A stretch of 64,000 nucleotides of DNA from Chloroflexota bacterium (GTDB lineage: Bacteria; Chloroflexota; Anaerolineae; J102): contig JAKOVD010000079.1 in the NCBI GenBank assembly GCA_029782215.1, positions 18,729 to 82,728 on the forward strand, written 5' to 3'. Below, one piece after another: positions 52,717 through 61,100 of this stretch (positions are counted from its first letter, which is position 1; each line of letters opens with the position of its first letter). The notes under the pieces are model-generated. The model saw only the letters and a program-made list of their open reading frames with translations, had not been told where the DNA came from and did not search any database. Position numbers and translations under genes: made by a program.

Positions 52717-54075
52717 ATGGTGATCGATGCCGGGGCCTCTCAGGCTCACCGCAAATCAGAACGGCGATGGCTGCTGTGGCTGCTGGGAGTGCTGCTCTTT
52801 CTGTCGCCGCTGGCACTGCGTCCTCTCGCCAGGACCGGCAAAGCCCCCCTCTGGCAGCCGACGGGCAGCAATCTTGGCGCCATGACCGGAGTGACGTTCG
52901 CCAGCGACCAGGGCTTGACCGTCGTTTACCGCTGGTCTCCCACGGTTCTTCTGCGCAGTCTCGATGGCGGCCGGAGCTGGACGACCATCGGGCGCGGTTT
53001 GCCGGTCGACGTTCTGGGCGGCCCCGCGCTTCACGACCTGAAAGCCGGTTCTGCCCGTACGCTCTATGCCCTGGCAGGTCCAGCCACCCGGAGGGGGCTC
53101 TATCGCTCCACCGATGGCGGCGTGACCTTTGAGCTGCTTTACCAGCCGATCGGTCTGAATCCCGATCGGCTGGCGGTCAGTTCCCGGGCGTCAGGCGATC
53201 TGATCGCCCTGGGCGGCGGCGAGTATGTTGCGATCAGTCCCAACGGCGGCGTCACCTGGCACGATGTCCACCTTCCTGGTCCGGTCACAGCCCTCACAGC
53301 AGCGCCGAAGTTGTGGGCGGCCGGCGCCGGTTGGGCGCTGGTTTCTGAGGACGCCGGCGCCCATTGGCAATTGCACTCCCTGCCTGATGCGGCAGCACCG
53401 CAGTCCCTCATCAGCCCTGACCGCGGTCCGGTGCAGCTCTATGCCCTCACGGAACATGACATTCTGCGCACTACCGACTCAGGCGCTGCCTGGACCCGGC
53501 TGCGTCTGCCCACCGCCGATGCCGTGACCGGCTTCGCCGTCGATTCGCTCGTCTGGCAGACTCTCTATCTGGCGGATGCCGGCGGTCATCTCTGGCGCAG
53601 CAGCGATGGGGCAGAAACGTGGAGCGTCGTTCCCAGCCCGCGGGCAGGACCGGTTCACGGCCTCTTCCAGGCGCCGGGGGACCGCAGTCGCCTCTACGCC
53701 CTGGCTGGATTCGACCTGTGGTGGCTGCCACAGATACCGGCGTCGCCGACCGCCACGATGACGGCAACGCCAAGCCCCACGCCCACGGCGACGCCCACGC
53801 CGACCTACACGCCCACGGCGACACCCACGCCCACGCCCCTACCTACGGAAACGGCAACCCCCACGGCCGTCCCAGCCACGCCGACGCCCACGCCGCGTGT
53901 CGTGCCCCAGGTTGTCCGAGCCACCCCCACCCCCACCGTCGCGGCCACGGTTGCGCCAACCGTCACCCCTTCTCCGCTGGCGCCAACACCCGTGCCCGGC
54001 GATCACCCCGCACCTGCCGAGCCGCCTGCGACAGCACCACCCCCCTCAACGCCCGCGCCCACCCCGTATCGCTGA
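52717..54075 (+). CDS. Membrane-anchored BNR/YCF48-like propeller with tail ending TPYR
   Basis: A 452-residue protein. A short basic N-terminus precedes one transmembrane helix (WLLWLLGVLLFLSPLALRPL, residues about 19-38). Residues about 45-340 form a beta-propeller with sialidase/BNR-like turns (LLRSLDGGRSWTTIG, LYRSTDGGVTFELL, ISPNGGVTWHDV, LVSEDAGAHWQL, ILRTTDSGAAWTRL, LWRSSDGAETWSVV). The remaining ~105 residues are Thr/Pro-rich and end PAPTPYR. It starts 5 nt after the TPR gene and ends 23 nt before the histidine kinase gene, so these three form a transcription unit. A sensory or scaffold role outside the membrane is possible. Confidence 0.72.
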   Translation: MVIDAGASQAHRKSERRWLLWLLGVLLFLSPLALRPLARTGKAPLWQPTGSNLGAMTGVTFASDQGLTVVYRWSPTVLLRSLDGGRSWTTIGRGLPVDVLGGPALHDLKAGSARTLYALAGPATRRGLYRSTDGGVTFELLYQPIGLNPDRLAVSSRASGDLIALGGGEYVAISPNGGVTWHDVHLPGPVTALTAAPKLWAAGAGWALVSEDAGAHWQLHSLPDAAAPQSLISPDRGPVQLYALTEHDILRTTDSGAAWTRLRLPTADAVTGFAVDSLVWQTLYLADAGGHLWRSSDGAETWSVVPSPRAGPVHGLFQAPGDRSRLYALAGFDLWWLPQIPASPTATMTATPSPTPTATPTPTYTPTATPTPTPLPTETATPTAVPATPTPTPRVVPQVVRATPTPTVAATVAPTVTPSPLAPTPVPGDHPAPAEPPATAPPPSTPAPTPYR

Positions 54076-54098
54076 TCGCCTGCGACGTCGTCCAGACG

Positions 54099-56336
54099 AT
54101 GTCGGCGCAACCAGCCCCCATGGCTACCGCAACCTTCCCGCGCTCTCAGCTGCCACTGCTCCTGGCCAACAAGGTCATCCTCGTCGGCGCCGCCATCCTC
54201 GGATGGTGGCTGGCAGGGGCGCGGCTGGCATGGTCGCCGTTCCTCACGCTCATCCTGGTCTACAGCGTGCTGACCGGGGCCGGACTGCTCGTTGGCGTTT
54301 GGCTTCCGCGCCTTGCCACGATCATGCTCAGCCTCGGCTATGTTCTCGACATGGCCATGGTGGTCGGCATCATCGTGCTCTCAGGCGGCTTCGCCTCCCC
54401 TTTCTGGGTGCTCCTTGCCCTCCAGTCGACGCTGCCGGCGACCTACATGACCGGTACGGCGCTCATCTGGTTTGGGACGTTTGCGACGGGGCCGCTCTAT
54501 GTGCTGGCGCTCTGGCTCCAGTCCGGAAGCCTGGCTTTTCTCTTTGATCCCATCTTCGTCGCCCGCTTCCTGATCTTGCTGCTGGCTGCCATCATGGGAG
54601 CCTTCGCCAGCGAGCGCGTTCACCTGCTCCAATTCCAGGTCCAGGACCTCCAGCAGACCCTGGCAACTCGCGAGGCAGACCTGGACGCGCAGACCACGCG
54701 CCTCCAGCGCACGGCTGCCGACCTGGGCGATCGCGTCCTGCAACTGCGCTCGCTTCAGGAGGTGTCTCGCGCCCTCGCTACCACCCTTGACCTGCCCGAG
54801 ACGCTCCAGGTGCTCATGGATCGCCTGGCGGCCCTCGCCGACACCCACTACGCCGGCATCGCCCTCATCGAAGATGACGGGGATATGCTGCGGGGAACGG
54901 CGGCCGCCGAGCCCGGGACCGCCGCCATCCGCCAGCTCCGGGTCGACCTAGCCAGGAGGCCGCAAGACGCCCGCATCCTGGCCGCAGGCCGCATCGTGTC
55001 GAGCGGCGAAAGCGACCTCCTCGGTTTTGACCAGTTGCGGTCCCTTTGGCAGGTCGAGCACTTCCTGTGTCTGCCGCTCGTCCTGCGTGGACGCCCCCTG
55101 GGCGCCATCTACCTGGCTGACGCCCGTCCTGACTTCGACAATGACCGCCAGCGCCAGCTTCTCGACTCCTTCTCCTATTTTGCCGCCGCCGCCATCGAGA
55201 ATGCGCGCCTGTATCAGGCGGTCGCCGACAAGAGCCATGAGCTGGAGACCATCCTGGCGGGCATCGGCGACGGCGTTGTGGTCGTCGACGCCGACCTGCA
55301 GTTGGTCTTGATGAACCCGGTTGCCACCCGCATCTTCAGCCTGGAGGCGGCGCCGCCAGCGGGACTGCCCCTGCCGATGGTCATCGACAATGAGGGACTC
55401 TTGGGGCTGCTGGCGGAGGTCAAGGCTTCACCAGCGCAGGCGGTCTTCCACGAGATCGAGATTCTTCCGGCCAGAAGCTCCAAACCGGGGGTCTTCCAGG
55501 CCTTGGCCGCGCCGTTGGTCCTGGGTGAAGACCTGCAGGGCATCGCCACAGTCCTGCGCGATGTCACGACGCAGAAGGAGTTGGAGCGGATGAAATCCAA
55601 CTTCCTGTCAGTCGTCTCTCATGAGCTGAAGACACCTCTGCACTCCATCAAGGGATTTGTCGACATCATTCTCATGGGCAAGACCGGACCGGTGACCGAG
55701 ATCCAGCGCGACTTCCTGCAGACGGTCAAACAGCAGACCGATCACCTGCAGCGCATGATCGACGATCTGCTCGAGTTTTCACGCCTGGAATCAGGGCGTG
55801 TCACACTGCGCCTCCAGCCCACCGACGTTTCGGTCGTGATCGAAGCAGCGGTCGACAAGCTCACGCCCCTCGCGGCTTCTGCCGAGGTCACGCTCGTCAA
55901 CCGCGTGCCCGAAGACCTGCCCACCGTCCTGGCAGACCCCTGGCGCCTGGAACAGGTGGTGACCAATCTCGTGGACAACGCCATCAAGTTCACGCCGGCC
56001 GGAGGCACAGTCACCTTGTCGGCTTCCAGCACGAACGACTTCCTCCAGATCGAATGCCATGACACCGGCATTGGCATCGCGGCGGGTGAGAGGGAGCGCA
56101 TCTTCGACCGCTTTTACCAGGTGGACGGAGGAGTGAACCGCTTGTACAAAGGCACCGGTCTTGGCCTCACGATCTGCCGCCACATTGTCGAGCATCATGG
56201 TGGGCGCATCTGGGTTGAAAGCGAACCGGACGCAGGCGCCACCTTTGCTTTTACCCTCTCCCGGCGCCTGCAGGCGGGCGACGTCGGCGCCCTCGACTTC
56301 ACCACCCTGCCACAAGAGAAGCTTCTCGACGCCTGA
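54099..56336 (+). CDS. Sensor histidine kinase (membrane sensor, GAF, PAS, HisKA, HATPase)
   Basis: A 745-residue kinase. The N-terminal ~160 residues contain about six transmembrane helices. A coiled coil (VHLLQFQVQDLQQTLATREADLDAQTTRL) leads into a GAF domain (about 215-375) and a PAS domain (about 385-490, beginning ELETILAGIGDGVVVVDADLQLV). The HisKA phospho-acceptor is His508 in SVVSHELKTPLHSI. The ATPase domain has the N box NLVDNAIKFTPAGG, the G1 box DTGIGIAAGE and the G2 box GTGLGLTICRHIVEHHGG. The long upstream in-frame reading into the preceding gene is rejected; ATGs at 54099 and 54120 are possible. It probably phosphorylates the OmpR-type regulator of the same island. Confidence 0.88.
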   Translation: MSAQPAPMATATFPRSQLPLLLANKVILVGAAILGWWLAGARLAWSPFLTLILVYSVLTGAGLLVGVWLPRLATIMLSLGYVLDMAMVVGIIVLSGGFASPFWVLLALQSTLPATYMTGTALIWFGTFATGPLYVLALWLQSGSLAFLFDPIFVARFLILLLAAIMGAFASERVHLLQFQVQDLQQTLATREADLDAQTTRLQRTAADLGDRVLQLRSLQEVSRALATTLDLPETLQVLMDRLAALADTHYAGIALIEDDGDMLRGTAAAEPGTAAIRQLRVDLARRPQDARILAAGRIVSSGESDLLGFDQLRSLWQVEHFLCLPLVLRGRPLGAIYLADARPDFDNDRQRQLLDSFSYFAAAAIENARLYQAVADKSHELETILAGIGDGVVVVDADLQLVLMNPVATRIFSLEAAPPAGLPLPMVIDNEGLLGLLAEVKASPAQAVFHEIEILPARSSKPGVFQALAAPLVLGEDLQGIATVLRDVTTQKELERMKSNFLSVVSHELKTPLHSIKGFVDIILMGKTGPVTEIQRDFLQTVKQQTDHLQRMIDDLLEFSRLESGRVTLRLQPTDVSVVIEAAVDKLTPLAASAEVTLVNRVPEDLPTVLADPWRLEQVVTNLVDNAIKFTPAGGTVTLSASSTNDFLQIECHDTGIGIAAGERERIFDRFYQVDGGVNRLYKGTGLGLTICRHIVEHHGGRIWVESEPDAGATFAFTLSRRLQAGDVGALDFTTLPQEKLLDA

Positions 56337-56390
56337 GTCCCATTCCCTCCGGCGGCTTCCTCCCGCTGCAAGGCGACTCCCTTCCCTGCC

Positions 56391-57173
56391 ATGTCTGTTC
56401 TCGTCATCATCCCCGCCCACAACGAAGCCTCTAATCTGCCGCACGTTCTACCCGCGGTGAGGCAGGTGCTGCCCGGCGCCGATATCCTGGTAGTCGATGA
56501 CCACTCACAGGATGCCACCGCCAGCGTGGCCCGGCGCCTGGGCGCCAGGGTCGTCCGCCTGCCCAACAACCTCGGCTACGGCGGCGCCGTGCAAACCGGC
56601 TTTCGGGTGGGGGCGCAGCAGGGCTACGACTACGGCATCATGATGGATGCTGACGGCCAGCATGATCCTGTCTGTGTGCCAGCCTTGTTGTCGCCCGTGC
56701 TGGATGGAAGCTGTGATGTCGCCGTGGGCTCGCGCTTCACCGGCAGCATGACCTATCAGGCCTCTGGCATCCGCCGCCTGGGCATGCGTTTCTTCGCCGC
56801 CATCGCCAGCTCGCTGACCGGCCGGCGCGTGACCGACGCCACCTCGGGCTTTCAGGCCATGACGGGCGAAGTCATGGCGTTCTTCGCCGAAGAGAACTAT
56901 CCCTCCGACTATCCCGATGCCGACACCTTGATCATGCTCCACTACGCCGGTTTCCGGGTGCAGGAAGTGCCGGTCACCATGCACGACCGCATCTCAGGGA
57001 AGAGCATGCACAGCAGTCTCAAATCGCTGTACTACATCGTCAAGATGCTCCTTTCCATCACCATCGTCTCCTTCCGCTACCGCACCCATGCCGGCGCTGC
57101 ACGACCGGTGGCTCACGCTGCTTTGCCGCCCGCCGAGGGGCTCGCCGCACACTCACAGGGGCCGGCGCTATGA
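56391..57173 (+). CDS. GT2-family glycosyltransferase (polyprenyl/dolichyl-phosphate sugar type)
   Basis: A 260-residue GT-A fold glycosyltransferase. It has VIIPAHNEASNLPHVLPAV at the N-terminus, ILVVDDHSQDAT, the metal-binding DADGQHDP and a conserved DATSGFQAM acceptor-loop segment. The short C-terminus lacks extra membrane domains, apart from a hydrophobic IVKMLLSITIVSF stretch. Members of this group commonly transfer a sugar from a nucleotide donor to a lipid-phosphate carrier. Its stop overlaps the polysaccharide deacetylase start by 4 nt (ATGA). Confidence 0.82.
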   Translation: MSVLVIIPAHNEASNLPHVLPAVRQVLPGADILVVDDHSQDATASVARRLGARVVRLPNNLGYGGAVQTGFRVGAQQGYDYGIMMDADGQHDPVCVPALLSPVLDGSCDVAVGSRFTGSMTYQASGIRRLGMRFFAAIASSLTGRRVTDATSGFQAMTGEVMAFFAEENYPSDYPDADTLIMLHYAGFRVQEVPVTMHDRISGKSMHSSLKSLYYIVKMLLSITIVSFRYRTHAGAARPVAHAALPPAEGLAAHSQGPAL

Positions 57174-58096
57174 CGTTCCCTGCCGCGCTGTCGATCGATC
57201 TCGAATCCTACTGGCATGCCGAGCTGCTGCGGCGTCTCGTCGACCGCAGCACGGCCGATGACCGCATCCTCCCCGCCACGCTCCCCCTCCTGGACCTGCT
57301 GGCGGATCGCCAGATTCGCGCCACTTTCTTCGTCGTCGGCGAGATCATCGACCAGTACCCCGCCCTGATCCGGCGTCTCGTCGCCGAAGGCCACGAGCTG
57401 GGCTGCCATGGCTTCACCCACCGCCCTTTGTGGGAGCTGAGCGAAGGCGAACTGGACGTGGAGCTCTCGTTGTTCGAGGCGGTGCTCAAACGCCAACTGC
57501 CGGGCGTCACGCCGCAGGGTTTTCGGGCGCCGACCTTCAGCCTTATGCCCAACACGGCCTGGGCGCTGGCGGTGCTGGCTCGTCACGGCTACGCCTATGA
57601 CTCCAGCGTCTTCCCTCTGCGCACCCCGCTCTACGGGGTGCCAGGCTGCCCGCCACGCCCTTACCGGCCGGCGCCGAACCTGGTCGCCAGCGATGCCGCC
57701 GCGCCCATCGCCGAGTGGCCGCTGACGGCCTGGCGCGCCGGCCCGCTGACCCTGCCGGTGTGCGGTGGCTTCTATCTGCGCACCCTACCGCTGCGCATGA
57801 TCGTCCGCGGGCTGGCCGCTGCGGCAGAGCAGGGCCCTATCGTCGTCTACCTGCATCCCTGGGAGCTCGATCCCGGCACACCTCGGCTGCCGCTCAACCG
57901 CCGCGACCACTTCATCACCTACCACAACGTCGGCATGCCTATGCGCGGGCGCCTGGAAACGCTGCTCGACCGCTTCACCTTTGGCCCCATGCTGGAAACC
58001 CTGCAGGCGGCCGATCCTCCCGTGCTCAGTCCGTACGGCGCCAGCCAACCAGGCGATAGGGCAGCGCAGGCAAAATCACGCAAGCTGCAGGATTGA
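57170..58096 (+). CDS. Polysaccharide deacetylase, exosortase-locus type (NodB plus DUF3473-like tail)
   Basis: A 308-residue enzyme of carbohydrate esterase family 4. NodB motifs are SIDLESYW (metal Asp), HELGCHGFTH (metal His residues), GFRAPTFSL and YLHPWELDPGTPRL. The last segment, with HFITYHN, resembles the DUF3473 tail of deacetylases encoded with XrtA exosortases and EPS genes. It would remove N-acetyl groups from a surface polysaccharide. There is no signal peptide, so it may act on lipid-linked precursors inside the cell. Translation is coupled to the GT2 gene (ATGA). An exosortase and EpsI are present 39 kb away in the window. Confidence 0.82.
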   Translation: MTFPAALSIDLESYWHAELLRRLVDRSTADDRILPATLPLLDLLADRQIRATFFVVGEIIDQYPALIRRLVAEGHELGCHGFTHRPLWELSEGELDVELSLFEAVLKRQLPGVTPQGFRAPTFSLMPNTAWALAVLARHGYAYDSSVFPLRTPLYGVPGCPPRPYRPAPNLVASDAAAPIAEWPLTAWRAGPLTLPVCGGFYLRTLPLRMIVRGLAAAAEQGPIVVYLHPWELDPGTPRLPLNRRDHFITYHNVGMPMRGRLETLLDRFTFGPMLETLQAADPPVLSPYGASQPGDRAAQAKSRKLQD

Positions 58097-58105
58097 GGGC
58101 GCCGG

Positions 58106-58139
58106 AGGTGCATCTCGCCCACGGGGACGAGATGCACCT
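58106..58139. terminator. Bidirectional terminator hairpin between deacetylase and gltB
   Basis: AGGTGCATCTCG (58106-58117) pairs perfectly over 12 bp with CGAGATGCACCT (58128-58139), with a 10-nt loop. It occupies the 57-nt gap between two converging genes. T-runs are weak on both sides. Confidence 0.65.
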
Positions 58140-58153
58140 TGACGATTGTTCTG

Positions 58154-61100
58154 TCAACGCTCGATGATGCCGGCTTCCTCGCCCTGGGCCGCCACGCGCT
58201 CGATCATCCAGCGTGGCCGCACGTGCCAGAAGCGGGGCAGGACCGTATCCCAACTGGCCAGGAGTGCGGCTGCCAGGGGACTGTCGGTTGCCTCCAGGTG
58301 CTCGCTGACCATGCGGTAGAGCAAGGCTCGCGCTTCTGCATCCTCGACGCGGCTGAGGAACACCAGCTCGCGGTTCACGCGCTCGGGGAATTCAGGCGCC
58401 TCGACCGTGCCGGTGTCCAGGACAAACGCCTGGCCGCCGGTCATGCCGGCGCCGAAGTTGTTGCCGGTGCGGCCGAGGACGACCACGGTCCCGCCGGTCA
58501 TGTACTCGCAGCCGTGGTCGCCCACGCCCTCGATCACGGCGCTGCCCTGGCTGTTGCGCACGGCAAAGCGCTCGCCGGCCCGACCAGCAGCGAAGAGCGT
58601 GCCGCCCGTGGCACCGTAGAGGACGGTGTTGCCCACGATGTAGTTCTCATGCCACGGATAGTCCGTGTCTTGCGGCGGCCGGATGATGAGGGTGCCGCCT
58701 GCCAGGCCCTTGCCCACATAGTCGTTGGCTTCACCAAAGAGCGTGAAGCGCACGCCGCCCGGCACAAAGGCCCCAAAGGACTGGCCGGCGCTGCCGCGAA
58801 AGACCACATCGACGGTATGGGCAGCCATCTCCGTCAGGCCCGCCCGCACCAGCCGCCCGCTCAGGCGGGCGCCCACCGTGCGATCGGTGTTGCGAATCTC
58901 ATAGCTCAGCCGCACCGGCGACTCGCCGGTGCCCAACCTGCCAAGCACGGCTTCGGCCAACCTTTGGCCCAGGACGCCCTGCTCCTCGAAATCAGGCCGG
59001 GCAAGAAAATGATAGGGCGTACGGACATCAGGCTGGGCCAGCAGGGGGCTCAGATCGAGTGAATCAAGGGCGGTGTCACTGGTGACGCGCTGCTCGAGCA
59101 GCTCGGTGTGGCCGATGATGTCGTCCAGCCTGCCGAAGCCCAACTGGGCCAGGATCTCGCGTACCTCTTCGGCGATGAAGGTGAACAGCGCCACCACCTG
59201 GTCCACCGTGCCCACGAACTTGGCCCGCAGCTTTGGATCCTGGGTCGCAACGCCTGTCGGGCAGGTGTTGTTGTGGCAGACACGGGCCATGATGCACCCT
59301 TCTGCGATCATCGCCAGGGTGCCGAAAGAGTACTCGTCGGCGCCCAGGATCGCCGCCATGATCACATCGCGTCCGGTGCGCAGGCCGCCATCGGCGCGCA
59401 CGAGGATGCGGTCGCGCAGGTTGTTGGCCCGCAGAACCTGCTGCGTTTCTGCCAGCCCCAGCTCCCAGGGAATGCCCGCATGCTTGATCGACGACAGGGG
59501 CGAGGCGCCGGTGCCGCCGGAATGCCCGGAGATCAACACGCTGTTGGCGCGACCCTTGGCCACGCCCGCGGCAATGGTGCCCACGCCCGCCGTCGACACG
59601 AGCTTGACCGAGATGTCTGCCTCGGGATTGACCTGGCGCAGATCGTAGATAAGCTGCTGCAGGTCCTCGATGGAGTAGATGTCGTGGTGCGGCGGCGGTG
59701 AGATCAAGGCGACGCCGGGGGTGGTGAGACGAATCGCCGCGATCTTGTCGCTCACTTTGTGGCCGGGGAGATGCCCACCCTCGCCGGGCTTGGAACCCTG
59801 GGCCATCTTGATCTGGAGTTCCTCCGCCGACACCAGGTAGGCCGGCGTCACCCCGAAGCGGCCTGACGCCACCTGCTTGATGGCGCTGTTGCGCTCTGTG
59901 CCCAAGCGCAGCGGATCCTCGCCGCCTTCGCCGCTGTTGGACCGGCCGCCAATCCGGTTCATCGCCAGGGCAAGCACCTCGTGGGCTTCCTCGCTGAGCG
60001 CGCCCATGGACATGGCCGCCGTGCTGAACCGTCGTGTGATGGCCTCGACAGGCTCAACTTCGTCGAGGGGAATCGGCGTGCGGCCCGGCTTGAATGCCAG
60101 CAAGTCGCGCAGGTCGTTGGGAGGTTGGCCGGCCAACAGGGCGCTGTAGCGTTTGTAAGCAGCATAGGCCGTGCCAAAGCTGCCGTTCAAAGCGCCTGGC
60201 GTACGCACCGCCTCCTGCAGCAGGTCGATCACATCCGGACTGAGGGCATGCTGCTCACCCGCCTTGCGGTATTTGAAGAAGCCCCAGTGTTCGAGCTTGA
60301 GATTGGGTGTATGGTAGGCCAGCTCATGCCGGTAGAGCAGGTCGTTGGCGAGCTTGTCGAAGCCAATGCCGCCGAGCCGGTTCGCCGTGCCTGTGAAGCA
60401 GCGATCGACGACGCCGGTATCGAGACCCACGATCTCAAACGTCTGCGCGCCGCAGTAGCTGTCGACGGTGCTGATGCCGACCTTGGACATGATCTTGAGC
60501 ACACCCGCTTCCAGCGCCTTGACGTAATTCTTCTCCGCCTGCGCAACAGACTCAATGCCTTTGAGACGACCGTCGGCGGCCATGTCGCGTACACTGTCCA
60601 GGCCCAACCAGGGATGGACGGCGCTGGCGCCATAGCCAACCAGGGCTGCCACACGGTGGACGTCGTTTGCGTCACCGGCCTCGACGATAAGACTGCCCGC
60701 CATGCGCAGACCGCGCCGGATCAGGTGATGGTGGACGGCCCCCACCGCCAGCAGGCTGGGGAGCGGCAGGCGCTCCATCCCTGCCAGGCGGTCGGTCAGC
60801 AGAAGAAGATTGTGGCCGTTGGCCAGGGCGTCCACCGCTTCCTGGCAGATCCGATCGAGGCTGCGCTCCAGGCCGGGCACGCCATCGCCGGCAGGATAGG
60901 TCAGATCGATTTCCACCAGCGAGAAAGGTAGACCGTCATGACGAGGATCGAAGCTGGTATGAGCAGGGCGCCGCAGCCGGCGCAGCGCGGCGATAGACTT
61001 GCGATCCAGCACGGGGCTGTCAAGCTGCAGCAGGCGTGCGTGCTCGTGGGTTTCCTCCAGGATGCTGCGCCGCCGCCCCACCAGCGTGGATAAGGACATC

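Noticed and set aside
53619..54098. N-terminal extension of the histidine kinase into the upstream gene
   Set aside because: The extension lies wholly in the other frame of the preceding propeller gene and is low-complexity; the ATG at 54099 precedes the membrane sensor.
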